A DNA stretch of 64,000 nt, taken from contig NZ_JAHXZL010000003.1 in assembly GCF_019429525.1 (NCBI RefSeq), forward strand, positions 406,463 to 470,462, read 5' to 3'. Positions 55,010 through 63,300 of the stretch are shown here, piece by piece. Under the pieces are notes generated by a model. That model saw only the letters and a list, made by a program, of their open reading frames with translations, had not been told where the DNA came from and did no database searches. A program made the translations under genes and the position numbers. The first letter of the stretch is position 1. Each line of letters opens with the position of its first letter. This DNA comes from Sphingomonas folli (GTDB taxonomy: Bacteria; Pseudomonadota; Alphaproteobacteria; Sphingomonadales; Sphingomonadaceae).

Positions 55010-55395
55010 TGCGTCCCCGAGCCATTCGGCGTCGAAGCTGCATCCGCCCAGCAGCCACTGCGCTTTTGGCCAACCATCCAGCAGCGCTGCCGCGCCGGGT
55101 GTAGTCGCTGATCGAGCCAGTGGCCATGAAGAAGCTCAAGGGCAGTCGGGCGCATCGGCAGCGGCATGGAGCTTGGTGTTTATGCCGCCTTTGGTGCGCT
55201 CGATCAGGCGGCCTAACGCTCCTTTTTCAACCTCCAGGCTCAATGCCGGGGTCTGCGCCTTGAGGTAGGCCGCGTCCATCACGATTGTCTTCGGCTTGGC
55301 GCCGACCGCAGCCAGACTTTCCAGGATCTGCGTAAACACGCCCAACTTGCCACAACGCTTCCAGCGATTGTAGAGCGTCTTACGAGACCGGAAGC
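55010..55395 (-). pseudogene. IS5-family transposase remnant
   Basis: The frame reads RKTLYNRWKRCGKLGVFTQI, then IVMDAAYLKAQ and RLIERTKGGINTKLHAAADA, matching the middle of IS5-type transposases. After about 55140 the frame shifts and continues in a different frame (SFFMATGSISDYT, then a decayed GDRGYDADW region). Both ends of the gene are missing. The upstream end is fused at about 55395 to an IS3 fragment on the other strand. Boundaries are approximate. Confidence 0.75.
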
Positions 55396-55614
55396 GCTAG
55401 GTGCATCGAGCCAGCGCAGCGCTTGCGCGACGAGTGCCTGAACGAGTACCTGTTCCCCTCGGTGGCTGCGGCGAGACGGATCATTGCGGCATGGCGGATG
55501 GACTACAACACCGTGCGTCCGCACAGCAGCATCGGCGGCGTGGCGCCCGCCGAATTTACCAATTGCCCCCGCCAGGGGCGTAGGGACAACGAAGCTAACT
55601 TATCAGCAGCCTGA
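55396..55614 (+). pseudogene. IS3-family transposase (OrfB) C-terminal remnant
   Basis: The frame encodes LRDECLNEYLFPSVAAAR, then IIAAWRMDYNTVRPHSSIGG and APAEFTN, the end of an IS3 integrase core (usual WRxDYNxxRPHSSL). It includes the third catalytic Glu context (DECLNE) but the rest of the gene is absent. It abuts the IS5 remnant head to head, so the region is a patchwork of insertion debris. Confidence 0.8.
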
Positions 55615-55892
55615 AACCGGGTGCGGGTCATGACGACTCAAAGGTGGTAAGCGTTCTGCACGAACCAGCCGGTAGAAACGCCCGTCTGCACTGGGTAGCG
55701 CTCTGCGTAGAAATTGGCAACTTCACAGTATCTGGATGAGAAATTGCAAGGTTTTACCGTCGCGCTGCTGCTTCTGCTCTGCTATGTGAGGGCAGACTCG
55801 GACGATACAAAACACGGAGAGAAAGGGTCGAGTCCAAAGTCGCCAAAATAAGCGAAGCCTTTCGGGGCGATGCTGATTGAGGGGGGCTAGCT

Positions 55893-56927
55893 ATGGCATC
55901 TGTCGGCTCGTGGCTCATGAGTTCTGCGTTTCTGCTGAGCCTATCCGGTTGCGCGATCAACGCCATGCGGCTGGAAGGCGCCAATCAGGTGTCGTTGGCG
56001 TCAAATTCGGTGGTGACCCAATCCAACGCAGCCCTGACGAACATGGCACAGCGTCGCGAGCAGGCCTCGCGAACCGTGCGCGCGAGCGACCCCAGCTGCC
56101 CCGCCACCGACGAGATCTACGTGTTCATACCGACTCGACCGCCGCGACCAGGAGAGGGCACGCCTCCCCTATGTGCTTCCGGCAAGGACGAGAAGGTTGA
56201 CGGTTATCGTACGGTCCTGATCTATTTCAGCAACACAAGCGCAGAGCGCCTCAAGCCCACTATTCTCATGCTGGCCGCGATCGCTGAATACGGCGAGGGC
56301 TACAAGAAGATCCTGGACGAGCCGAAGGTCGATGTCGGCGCCATTCTCGCGTCCGCGGCGCAGAAGGCGGCGGATGCGAAGGCGCTGACGGATACGATCG
56401 TGCCGGGCGTGCTTCTCACGCCGCCGAGCCTCGAGAGCAAGCAGGCCAAAAGCGCGGTGGCACTGCTCAATTTCCTAGTCGGCCTGGCGCAGGAGGCGCG
56501 AAATGCCAAGAAGGTGGCTGATCATCACGAAAAGCGAGCCACTGAAATCAACGGGATTCTTGACGACCTGAAGACGCAGCTGGCCGACTGGACCACTGCC
56601 ACGACGAGCGGCTACTCGCAGATGGAGACGGAGGCGCTTCGAAGCGCCTACGCCAACGAACGAGCCAAGCTGTCCTTCGAAGGACGACGAGCCTTTCTCG
56701 AGACGATCCACAGATCCAAGCTGGAGCAGGACGGCGTCGATCGAACGGCAGGGCTGCTTTCGGAGGCGATCGATGAGCTGAAAGGAGCCAACGACAACCT
56801 GGGCCTACTTTTGGATGGAACGCTGTCTCCGGAACAGCGCGCTCAAGAGGCAAAGCTCAACGAGGAGCGCATCTTCAAGGCTCTCAAGCTCACGGCGGAA
56901 GCAGCCACGTCATGGGGGGTGATCTGA
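55893..56927 (+). CDS. Predicted lipoprotein with helical body, unknown
   Basis: A 344-residue protein. The N-terminus has a hydrophobic stretch and a lipobox (LSLSGCA, Cys about residue 20), so it is likely lipid-anchored in the periplasm. After a Pro-rich segment (FIPTRPPRPGEG) the protein is mostly helical, with long charged helices (QEARNAKKVADHHEKRATEI, LRSAYANERAKLSFEGRRAF). I do not recognise a family. Its stop overlaps the next ATG (TGATG), beginning a three-gene operon with a soluble and a membrane protein. Confidence 0.7.
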   Translation: MASVGSWLMSSAFLLSLSGCAINAMRLEGANQVSLASNSVVTQSNAALTNMAQRREQASRTVRASDPSCPATDEIYVFIPTRPPRPGEGTPPLCASGKDEKVDGYRTVLIYFSNTSAERLKPTILMLAAIAEYGEGYKKILDEPKVDVGAILASAAQKAADAKALTDTIVPGVLLTPPSLESKQAKSAVALLNFLVGLAQEARNAKKVADHHEKRATEINGILDDLKTQLADWTTATTSGYSQMETEALRSAYANERAKLSFEGRRAFLETIHRSKLEQDGVDRTAGLLSEAIDELKGANDNLGLLLDGTLSPEQRAQEAKLNEERIFKALKLTAEAATSWGVI

Positions 56928-57337
56928 TGGCCACGATCTCTGAAACGGTAAAATCCGCCGCCGCGTTCCGCGATCAACTCAACGCGCTGGCAGACGAAGG
57001 AAGCTATTCGGAGCAGGAGCGTCATGGCTTCTTCCTCTTGCACCTCTTCTACTCGGACCGATTGGCCGGCTTCCAGAACGCGCCCAGTTTCGGCAGCCTT
57101 TCGCCCGCCTACGACAATCCGAAGCAATGGGCGGACGAGGGCAGCAGAGTGGTCGCCGGTGCGGCTCCCGGCGACGCACCGTCGCAGCAGCCGATCTACG
57201 ACGCGGCGAACAACGGGGGCGACGCCTTGGACGCCGTCACCGCCAAGGCCGCCCCGAAGGGCTTCCTCAATGCCGTAGCGCAGTCGGCGTCAAGCGTGCG
57301 GGGCTCCTTGCTCGTGAAGGGAACCGTCCATGCCTAA
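56927..57337 (+). CDS. Unknown small soluble protein
   Basis: A 136-residue protein from ATG 56927 (MATISETVKSAAAF), overlapping the lipoprotein stop. It has no signal peptide or membrane helix. A helical N-terminus (FRDQLNALADEG, HGFFLLHLFYSDRL) is followed by a Gly/Ala/Pro-rich tail. No family recognised. It overlaps the next gene by 8 bp, so the three proteins are probably made in fixed ratio and may form a complex. Confidence 0.65.
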   Translation: MATISETVKSAAAFRDQLNALADEGSYSEQERHGFFLLHLFYSDRLAGFQNAPSFGSLSPAYDNPKQWADEGSRVVAGAAPGDAPSQQPIYDAANNGGDALDAVTAKAAPKGFLNAVAQSASSVRGSLLVKGTVHA

Positions 57338-57791
57338 CATCCAGCGCATCTACTCGCCGCCCATCGCTGGATCACCACCCCTGCCGGCAGGCGCTACCTC
57401 GATAGCTAAGAGACCTGATGCGGCGGATGCGCCCTATCTGGCCAAGCTGATGACGATGTTTCCGGCCGAAGCGGTGACCTTCTACACGCTGGGATCGAAG
57501 GCGCCGGTCAACCCGCTGCTCATCGCGATGGTCGTGCTGCTCGCGCTGATCGCCGTACGTTGGGCGGCATACCGATCGGCCATCACGCACAAGTCCAATG
57601 GCTTGGCGGTTACGGTCAGCGCCGTCTCCTTCGTCCTTTGGGTGTTCGCCTCTGCGGACATAAAGCTGGTGCAGACGCTTTCCGCGCACGCCACAGCGCA
57701 AGATGTCACCGCCACCCAGAGCGCCGCTGCTTTCCTTATCGCTGTTTGGAGCTGGGTGGTACCAAGTTTCGTAAAACTAGACGCCGGCTGA
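57330..57791 (+). CDS. Unknown three-helix membrane protein
   Basis: A 153-residue protein with a Pro-rich N-terminal 30 residues, then a soluble stretch (YLAKLMTMFPAEAVTFYTLG) and three likely membrane helices: NPLLIAMVVLLALIAVRWA, LAVTVSAVSFVLWVFASA and TQSAAAFLIAVWSWVVPSF. No family recognised. Last gene of the lipoprotein operon, joined by an 8-bp overlap. With the lipoprotein it may form an envelope complex. Confidence 0.65.
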   Translation: MPNIQRIYSPPIAGSPPLPAGATSIAKRPDAADAPYLAKLMTMFPAEAVTFYTLGSKAPVNPLLIAMVVLLALIAVRWAAYRSAITHKSNGLAVTVSAVSFVLWVFASADIKLVQTLSAHATAQDVTATQSAAAFLIAVWSWVVPSFVKLDAG

Positions 57792-58012
57792 CAAAGTGCT
57801 GACGCCGAGGTTGGCGATGGTCAGTCGCAAACACCATCACGCGCTTCTTTCGGGCGGGCCCAATCCGCCCCCAGCCGGCTTGAACATGCGCAGGACCACG
57901 AGCGCGGACACGTAAACGGCACCAGTCCGCAAGACAACTTTAAATCGACTGCCCGGCGGTTTGACGTCACCAGCGTAGGTGCGTTTTCTCCCGGCTGCCG
58001 ATGACGCTGGAT

Positions 58013-58217
58013 GGTGTTGTCAAAGCAACCGCACCTAGCGCGACATCGCCGAGTTTCTACCCCGTTCGCTTGCTCGATAGCAGGCGAACGAAGGCAATTT
58101 CGAAACCTGATCGAGAGAGTTCGCGACATTGACAGCCTTAGGATAGTAGCTGAAGCAACCTAGGATGCACAAGCCTTCAGGCGCTCGCGGAGCCGGTGCG
58201 TTTGGTTTGACAGAACC
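58013..58217 (+). mobile_element. 205-bp IS6-ended miniature element (MITE), copy B
   Basis: 205 bp, begins GGTGTTGTCAAAG and ends TTTGACAGAACC; nearly identical to copy C and alignable to copy A inverted. It contains an inner stem-loop of about 10 bp (TTCGCTTGCT with AGCAGGCGAA). Its right end joins directly, without spacer, to a truncated IS6 transposase gene. No target duplication. Confidence 0.85.
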
Positions 58218-58502
58218 CGCATGCGGCTTACCCGCTGGCGCCGCATCTCGCCCGCGAACAGCGGACCGAACCTGTTCCACCACAGTCTCATTGTCTCGTG
58301 GCAGATGTCGACCCCGCGCTCAAACAGCAGGTCTTCGACGTTCCGCAGCGACAGTGGAAAACGCACGTACATCAGCACCACCAGCCGGATCACCTCCGGC
58401 GAGGAGTTGAAGTAGCGGAACGGGCTGGCGGGTCTTCGCGGGCGGGGCATGCCCCTCCCCTACCCCGGCGAGCGCCGCAGGTGCATTAGCTTTGACAGAG
58501 CC
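58218..58502 (-). pseudogene. Truncated IS6 element (transposase N-terminus)
   Basis: The right 285 bp of an IS6 element matching the two larger copies, ending at the intact terminus GACAGAGCC (58502). The gene starts at 58450 and gives about 78 residues (FRYFNSSPEVIRL to RVSRMR) before the sequence is cut at 58217 by the miniature element; the frame then runs on into it. The catalytic Asp, Asp and Glu are all lost. Confidence 0.88.
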
Positions 58503-58570
58503 ACCTGTTCGTCTCCGACGATGCCCCTTCACGTCCTCTGCCGCAACGGCGCGCGCGAAGCCGGCATGGC

Positions 58571-58738
58571 TCAGCGATCGTTGATCTCGTCCGTCTCAGC
58601 GCTGTCCGCCGGCTGCTTCCTCCCGACTTCTCTCTGGGTCTCGCCATCCCGTCGCACCGAGTGGTGGCCCGCCCGCGCCTTCATCGTTCCGATCGCCTCG
58701 TTCAGGCGGCCGACGATCCTCATGAAGGCGCTCCTCAT
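58571..58738 (-). CDS. Small hydrophilic protein, unknown
   Basis: A 55-residue frame: MRSAFMRIVGRLNEAIGTMK at the start and a charged tail ending DEINDR. Its ATG overlaps the stop of the gene upstream (ATGA), which supports a real two-gene unit rather than a chance frame. A second ATG at 58723 is possible. Amphipathic N-terminal helix, no membrane segment. Function unknown; such peptides are common near stress genes in sphingomonads. Confidence 0.5.
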   Translation of the reverse strand: MRSAFMRIVGRLNEAIGTMKARAGHHSVRRDGETQREVGRKQPADSAETDEINDR

Positions 58739-58884
58739 GACGATCCCTCGGCGTCAGGTGACGATGGATCGATTTTCTGATCCTTCGTGCTACCGTAATT
58801 CTCGTTGCCGCTGGTGCTGTCCGCACGTTTGGCGGGCCGATCGGCCCTCGCCCGCTCGTCATCGCTACGATGATCGTCCGTCAT
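58735..58884 (-). CDS. Small acidic/basic hydrophilic protein, unknown
   Basis: A 49-residue protein (MTDDHRSDDERARADRPAKR then a Ser/Asp-rich tail), highly charged and likely disordered. Coupled by ATGA overlap to the 55-residue frame downstream. It resembles short hydrophilic stress proteins in composition only. Confidence 0.45.
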   Translation of the reverse strand: MTDDHRSDDERARADRPAKRADSTSGNENYGSTKDQKIDPSSPDAEGSS

Positions 58885-59054
58885 AAGGTTGCCCTTTTCC
58901 AATGAGGTAAGCAGAAGCAGGGACGCGCCCATGTCGTCGCGGCGAGCCGAGCTGGATCATGCGCGCGAGCTACTCGGAGAACATAGCTCCTTCGCGAATG
59001 AATCATATACTTCAAAGCGAAAGCGCAGCACGGGATTTAGCGCGAGCGCTCATC

Positions 59055-59288
59055 CTACGAGCCCCTCGTCGCTGCCGAGCTATCTGGTCTCGGCGACAGC
59101 GCATCTGGATTGAAAGGACGCTGCAGCGTTCGCGAAGCGATCTCGTCGCCGAGAGTCACGATCGCGGCGTATCTCTGCGCCATCTCGAGATGTATCGCCC
59201 GTATGGCGGGATCGAGCGCCTGGTCAGCGAGGCGGCGGGAAGACGCTTCCCTCACGCGATAATAGTCCGGATTATTAGCATAGGTCAT
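59055..59288 (-). CDS. Small protein with conserved-looking helical segment
   Basis: A 77-residue protein: MTYANNPDYYRVREASSRRL then ADQALDPAIRAIHLEMAQRY, a pattern seen in many short alphaproteobacterial hypothetical proteins (R-E, LA..A..P.IR.IHLE.A..YA). Predicted to be one or two helices, soluble. It is divergent from the acidic protein at 59539 with 250 bp between. Function unknown. Confidence 0.6.
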   Translation of the reverse strand: MTYANNPDYYRVREASSRRLADQALDPAIRAIHLEMAQRYAAIVTLGDEIASRTLQRPFNPDALSPRPDSSAATRGS

Positions 59289-59538
59289 CGCAGCGCTTTC
59301 CCCACTCGGCCAAACAGAACGCGTGCACGGACCAAAACCTACTCGCTCTCCTATATCTTAGATTCAAATGTATCAAGATTTGGTCGTTTCGACGGACGCT
59401 GACGTCACATAATTTATTCGCTGACGAGCGATATACACCATGGGCGGAAGCGGCACACGGTACCTAATTTAGATGACGCAGATCAGGATGTCGGTCGTAA
59501 TCGCGATGGCCGCGTTAAGCACCCATCGGAGAGATGCT

Positions 59539-59856
59539 ATGATGATCGACGGCACGAGTGGGACGGACCAGTCGAGCGATGAGTCCGCGGCGCGCCCCTT
59601 CAACCCGGACGGCGGCGAGGACGAGGGCAGCGCCTCGCAGGATGGTGACGACAGCCACCTGCGCGACGATCAGAAACCGCTCGATCATACCGGTGACGCG
59701 GGTGCCGGTGTCGACGATGACGATCCGAGGAAGACGGAGAAGTTGACCAAGGCGGGACGCGACATTGACCCGGACGCCGGCAGCGACGCAACATACGGTG
59801 TCCGGCGTGGTTTGCAGGTTTTGATGAGAGATGCTGCGCTCACGCCACCCCCATAA
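59539..59856 (+). CDS. Acidic low-complexity protein, unknown
   Basis: A 105-residue frame from ATG 59539 preceded by GGAGAG. It is dominated by Asp, Gly and Ser (PDGGEDEGSASQDGDDSH, GAGVDDDDPRKTEKL), so probably disordered. Located 118 bp before the manganese catalase gene in the same direction. The C-terminal basic stretch differs in composition and may be due to a frame change. Confidence 0.45.
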   Translation: MMIDGTSGTDQSSDESAARPFNPDGGEDEGSASQDGDDSHLRDDQKPLDHTGDAGAGVDDDDPRKTEKLTKAGRDIDPDAGSDATYGVRRGLQVLMRDAALTPPP

Positions 59857-59879
59857 GCATGCGGAGCGATGAAGCCGAG

Positions 59880-59902
59880 TGGAAACAGATAATCCGTTTC
59901 CA
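59880..59902. promoter_or_regulatory. Inverted repeat upstream of Mn catalase
   Basis: TGGAAAC at 59880-59886 and GTTTCCA at 59896-59902 form a perfect 7-bp inverted repeat with a 9-base spacer, 72 bp upstream of the catalase start. It may be an operator, or a hairpin ending the small upstream gene. Confidence 0.5.
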
Positions 59903-59974
59903 GTGAACTTAATTTCATGGTCTTGGTGCTTTTCCGCACCGGCGGACCGTTAAGAGACGCAGAGGAGAACATTT

Positions 59975-60895
59975 ATGTTCATGCGAGTCGACAAGCTACA
60001 AGCCGAGCTACCCGCCCCCGATCGTCAGGACCCTAATGCCGCCGCCGCCCTACGCGAGCTTCTCGGCGGCAAATACGGGGAGATGTCGACGCTGAACAAT
60101 TACATGTTCCAGAGCTTCAACTTTCGGTCCAAGTCGAAGCTGCGCCCGTTCTACAGCCTGGTCGCGGCGATCACCGCCGAGGAACTCGGCCACGTCGAGC
60201 TCGTCTCCGCCGGCGTCAACATGCTGGCGAACGGTCCCGACGGCGACGACACGGGCGATGGCGGCGACATTTCGATGACGCCGTTCGAGGCGATGGCGGA
60301 GATCCGTGACGCGGCCAGCTTCCTGTCGAACGGCGGTGGCGCTACGCCGACCAACTCCAATGGCTTGTCGTGGAACAACGACTTCGTCACCACGACCGGC
60401 AACGTCGTCACCGATCTGCTCCACAACTTCCATCTCGAGTGTGGTGCGCGACTCCACAAGCTTCGCGTCTACGAGACCGTGTCGGATCCGACCGGGCGCG
60501 AGGTGTGCGGCTACCTGCTGGTGCGCGGGTCGGTCCACGCCCACGCCTACGCGCTCGCCTTGGAGAAGATCACCGAGGTCGACATCAAGAAGATGCTACC
60601 CACCCCCAACATCGATCTCAGCCGCATCCCGGAGTGCCAGAAGTATCTGGACGAGGGTTCGCATCGCCGCCTCTACACCTGGAGCCCTAGCGACTACAAA
60701 GAGATCTCTGGCATCTGGTCGAACGATGAGGTGGCCTTGCCCGGCGACCCGCCAGGCGCGCTCGAAGTGGTGGACGGCATCCCCGAGGGCGGCAAGATCG
60801 CGCAGCTCGCCGGGGTCCCATGTGCCTTCACGCCAGACTACGCGCCCGAGGAGATGTTCGAGATTGCCAACAAGCTGTATAAGAAGTCGCGCTGA
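59975..60895 (+). CDS. Manganese catalase
   Basis: A 306-residue dimanganese catalase of the ferritin-like superfamily. The four-helix bundle metal ligands are visible in GGKYGEMSTLNNYMFQSF, in ITAEELGHVELV (Glu-Glu-x-x-His), in LECGARLHKLRVYE and in VRGSVHAHAYALAL. It converts hydrogen peroxide to water and oxygen without heme. It lies between two copies of the 205-bp miniature element among small stress-type proteins. Length is normal for the family. Start ATG 59975 follows GAGGAG. Confidence 0.93.
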   Translation: MFMRVDKLQAELPAPDRQDPNAAAALRELLGGKYGEMSTLNNYMFQSFNFRSKSKLRPFYSLVAAITAEELGHVELVSAGVNMLANGPDGDDTGDGGDISMTPFEAMAEIRDAASFLSNGGGATPTNSNGLSWNNDFVTTTGNVVTDLLHNFHLECGARLHKLRVYETVSDPTGREVCGYLLVRGSVHAHAYALALEKITEVDIKKMLPTPNIDLSRIPECQKYLDEGSHRRLYTWSPSDYKEISGIWSNDEVALPGDPPGALEVVDGIPEGGKIAQLAGVPCAFTPDYAPEEMFEIANKLYKKSR

Positions 60896-60992
60896 TCCAT
60901 CAGGTCGACGATTGCCCAGGTGACCGGTGAGGAGCCCATGGCTCGCAATGGCGGGATGCCGGTTGCCTGGACCACCCGTGAAAGGAAGAAGG

Positions 60993-61286
60993 ATGGACGA
61001 CCGTAAGCCTATGCCGGCAGGCGGCGGAGACCGCCTGAAGGGCGCCCCCGACGGTCTCAACATCGACAATCCCAGCGGCCGGAGCGAGCAGGGCGAGAGC
61101 GGCGGCGGCAGTTACCCCAACGGCCGTGACGACCGCGACGGCAAAGGGGCCCGGAACCATGGCGGTGGTGTTGTCAAAGCAACTGCACCTAACGCGAGAT
61201 CGGCGAGTTTCTACCCCGTTCGCTTGCTCGATAGCAGGCGAACGAAGGCAATCTCGAAACCAGCTCGAGAGAGTTCGCGGCACTGA
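60993..61286 (+). pseudogene. Small Gly/Asp-rich protein disrupted by miniature element
   Basis: ATG 60993 follows AAGGAAGAAGG and opens MDDRKPMPAGGGDRLKGAPD with a Gly/Ser/Asn/Asp-rich body up to ARNHGGG at about 61166. There the 205-bp miniature element (copy C) begins and the frame continues with 40 residues encoded by it. The native C-terminus is lost. The composition fits the small hydrophilic stress proteins of this region. Confidence 0.6.
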
Positions 61287-61371
61287 CAGCCTTCGGATAG
61301 TAGCTGAAGCACCCTGCGATGCACAAGCCTTCGCCCGCTCGCGGAGCCGGTGCGTTTGGTTTGACAGAGCC
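61167..61371 (+). mobile_element. 205-bp IS6-ended miniature element (MITE), copy C
   Basis: 205 bp, from GGTGTTGTCAAAG to TTTGACAGAGCC; its right-end inverted repeat (GGCTCTGTCAAA) is identical over 12 bases to the IS6 element ends. It sits between a truncated small gene (left) and a truncated poxB gene (right), in the same orientation as copy B 3.15 kb away. Confidence 0.88.
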
Positions 61372-61373
61372 CT

Positions 61374-62379
61374 CGAATGGGACAACCCATTCGATGTTTG
61401 AATGACAGGGTTCCTCGGTTTCGAGTCCGGCTATCATGCAATCAAAGATTGCGACACGCTGCTGATGCTTGGGACCGACTTCCCTTATCGGAACTTCTAT
61501 CCCTCCGGCGCCCAAGTGGCGCAAGTCGATCGCGATCCGGGCGCGCTCGGGCGACGCATCCCACTCACGCTCGGCGTTCTGGGCGATGTGCGCGAGACTA
61601 TCGGCGCGTTGCTACCACAGCTCTCAGGCGGACGATCGTCCAAGTTCCTGAACTCGGCGCGCAAACATTATGCCAGCACACGATCCAAGCTCGACGAGCT
61701 CGCCACGCCGCGCCCCCCGAACACGCCACTCCACCCGCAATTCCTGGCCAAGGTGCTGAACGAGGTCGCCGACGACGACGCGATCCTCACCGCCGATGTC
61801 GGCACGCCGGTGATCTGGGCGGCGCGCTACTTCATCACCAACGGCCAACGCCGCATCCTCGGCTCGTTCAATCATGGTTCGATGGCGAATGCGATGCCGC
61901 AGGCGCTGGGCGCGCAGGCGGCGTGCCCCGGCCGGCAGGTGGTGTCGCTGTCAGGCGACGGCGGTTTCGCCATGCTGATGGGTGACATGCTGTCGGCGGT
62001 GCAGCTCGATCTGCCGATCAAGATCGTCGTGCTCAACAACGGCACGCTCGGCTATGTCGCGATGGAGATGAAGGCGGGCGGCTACGTCGACAGCGCTGTC
62101 GATCTGAAAAATCCCAATTTCGCCGAGATGGCGAGTACCGCCGGCCTGCGCGGCATCCGCGTCGAGAGCTCGGACGCGCTAGAAGGCGCGTTGCGCGACG
62201 CGTTCGCGCATCCGGGCCCGGCGCTGGTCGACGTCGTCACCGCGACGCAAGAACTGTCGATCCCGCCAGCGATCGGGCTTGAACAAGCCAAGGGCTTCAG
62301 CTTGTACATGATGGAGGCGATCATCTCGGGTCGCGGTGACGAGGTGCTCGAACTCGCGAAGACCAACATTCTGCGATAG
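61374..62379 (+). pseudogene. poxB: poxB-like pyruvate dehydrogenase/oxidase, N-terminally deleted
   Basis: The surviving 3' part of a thiamine-diphosphate enzyme of the pyruvate oxidase type. Reading from the element border, EWDNPFDV, then a stop (TGA at 61399-61401, where the family has Gly), then MTGFLGFESGYHAIKDCDTL and GTDFPYRNFYP, as in the family. The ThDP-binding region is intact: GTPVIWAARYF and GDGGFAMLMGDM with NNGTLGYV. Roughly 245 N-terminal residues are absent compared with PoxB (about 570 aa). The 325-codon frame from 61402 may still be translated but cannot make an active enzyme alone. Confidence 0.88.
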
Positions 62380-62538
62380 CGATGTGTCGAGGCGAGATCC
62401 TTATCCCGCCTCGTCCCTGTGGCCGCATGCCTTACCGCTAGACCCATTTTCCTCCCTCTGCCCTCTCGTGTCGACGACCCAGTTGTGGTCGTTCGATAGC
62501 CGCCGCCGCTCCCCAACCTCGGCCGTTCCTCCATCCCG

Positions 62539-63264
62539 CTACACCTGCCGCATGCCGCCATCGACGCAAAGCTCGGCCCCTGTCACAAAACTGGCCGCAT
62601 CGCTGAGGAGAAACACCGCGGCGGCCGCGACCTCGTCGGCACGCGCCATCCGACCGAGCGGAATGGGCGCGATCAGCACCTGCCGCATTTCGTCGGACAC
62701 CGCGGCCATCATGTCCGTGTCCGTCGGCCCCGGCGCGACGACGTTAACTCGGATACGGCGAGGCGCGAGTTCGGCGGCCCAGCTGCGCGCATAGGAGCGC
62801 AATGCCGCCTTGGTCGCCGCGTAGGTGCTGAATGGCGTTACCCCCATGGCATCGGCGATTGAGCCAACCAGCACTACCGATGCCCCGTCACTCAGCACGG
62901 GCAGTGCCGCCTGGATGCCGAACAGCGCACCGCGTACGTTCACGGCGAAGTGTCGGTCGAAATGCTCCGCCGTTTCCTCAGGTAGCGTCGCGGGCTCCGA
63001 CAGTCCGGCGTTGAGCACGAGCATGTCGATGCAGCCGTGCAGCTGCTGAGCCTCTCGCATAACCCGCTCCAGATCGACCTGAGACGCCGCATCGGCAACG
63101 ATACCCTGCACCGACGGACCGATACCGTCAGCCGCAGCGGCGACCTCGTGCTGCCGGCGTCCAGTCAGGATCACGGCAGCCCCTTCCTCCGCGAGCGCGC
63201 GAGCGGTTGCAAGGCCGATCCCCTTCGCTCCGCCGATCACCAGTGCGAGCTTACCCGTCATCAT
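62539..63264 (-). CDS. Short-chain dehydrogenase/reductase (SDR), HxlR-linked
   Basis: About 241 residues from ATG 63264 (MMTGKLALVIGGAKGIG); ATG 63285 is an alternative. Cofactor motif GGAKGIG, LNAGL, catalytic Ser in LVGSIAD, YAATK (YxxxK) and the C-terminal CVDGGMRQV are in classical order; GRRQHEV after strand 2 suggests NADP(H). It is divergent from an HxlR regulator with a clear palindrome between them. Substrate unknown. Confidence 0.9.
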   Translation of the reverse strand: MMTGKLALVIGGAKGIGLATARALAEEGAAVILTGRRQHEVAAAADGIGPSVQGIVADAASQVDLERVMREAQQLHGCIDMLVLNAGLSEPATLPEETAEHFDRHFAVNVRGALFGIQAALPVLSDGASVVLVGSIADAMGVTPFSTYAATKAALRSYARSWAAELAPRRIRVNVVAPGPTDTDMMAAVSDEMRQVLIAPIPLGRMARADEVAAAAVFLLSDAASFVTGAELCVDGGMRQV

Positions 63265-63300
63265 CGCTATCGTCCGTTCTTCCATTTGAGACGGCTAGCC

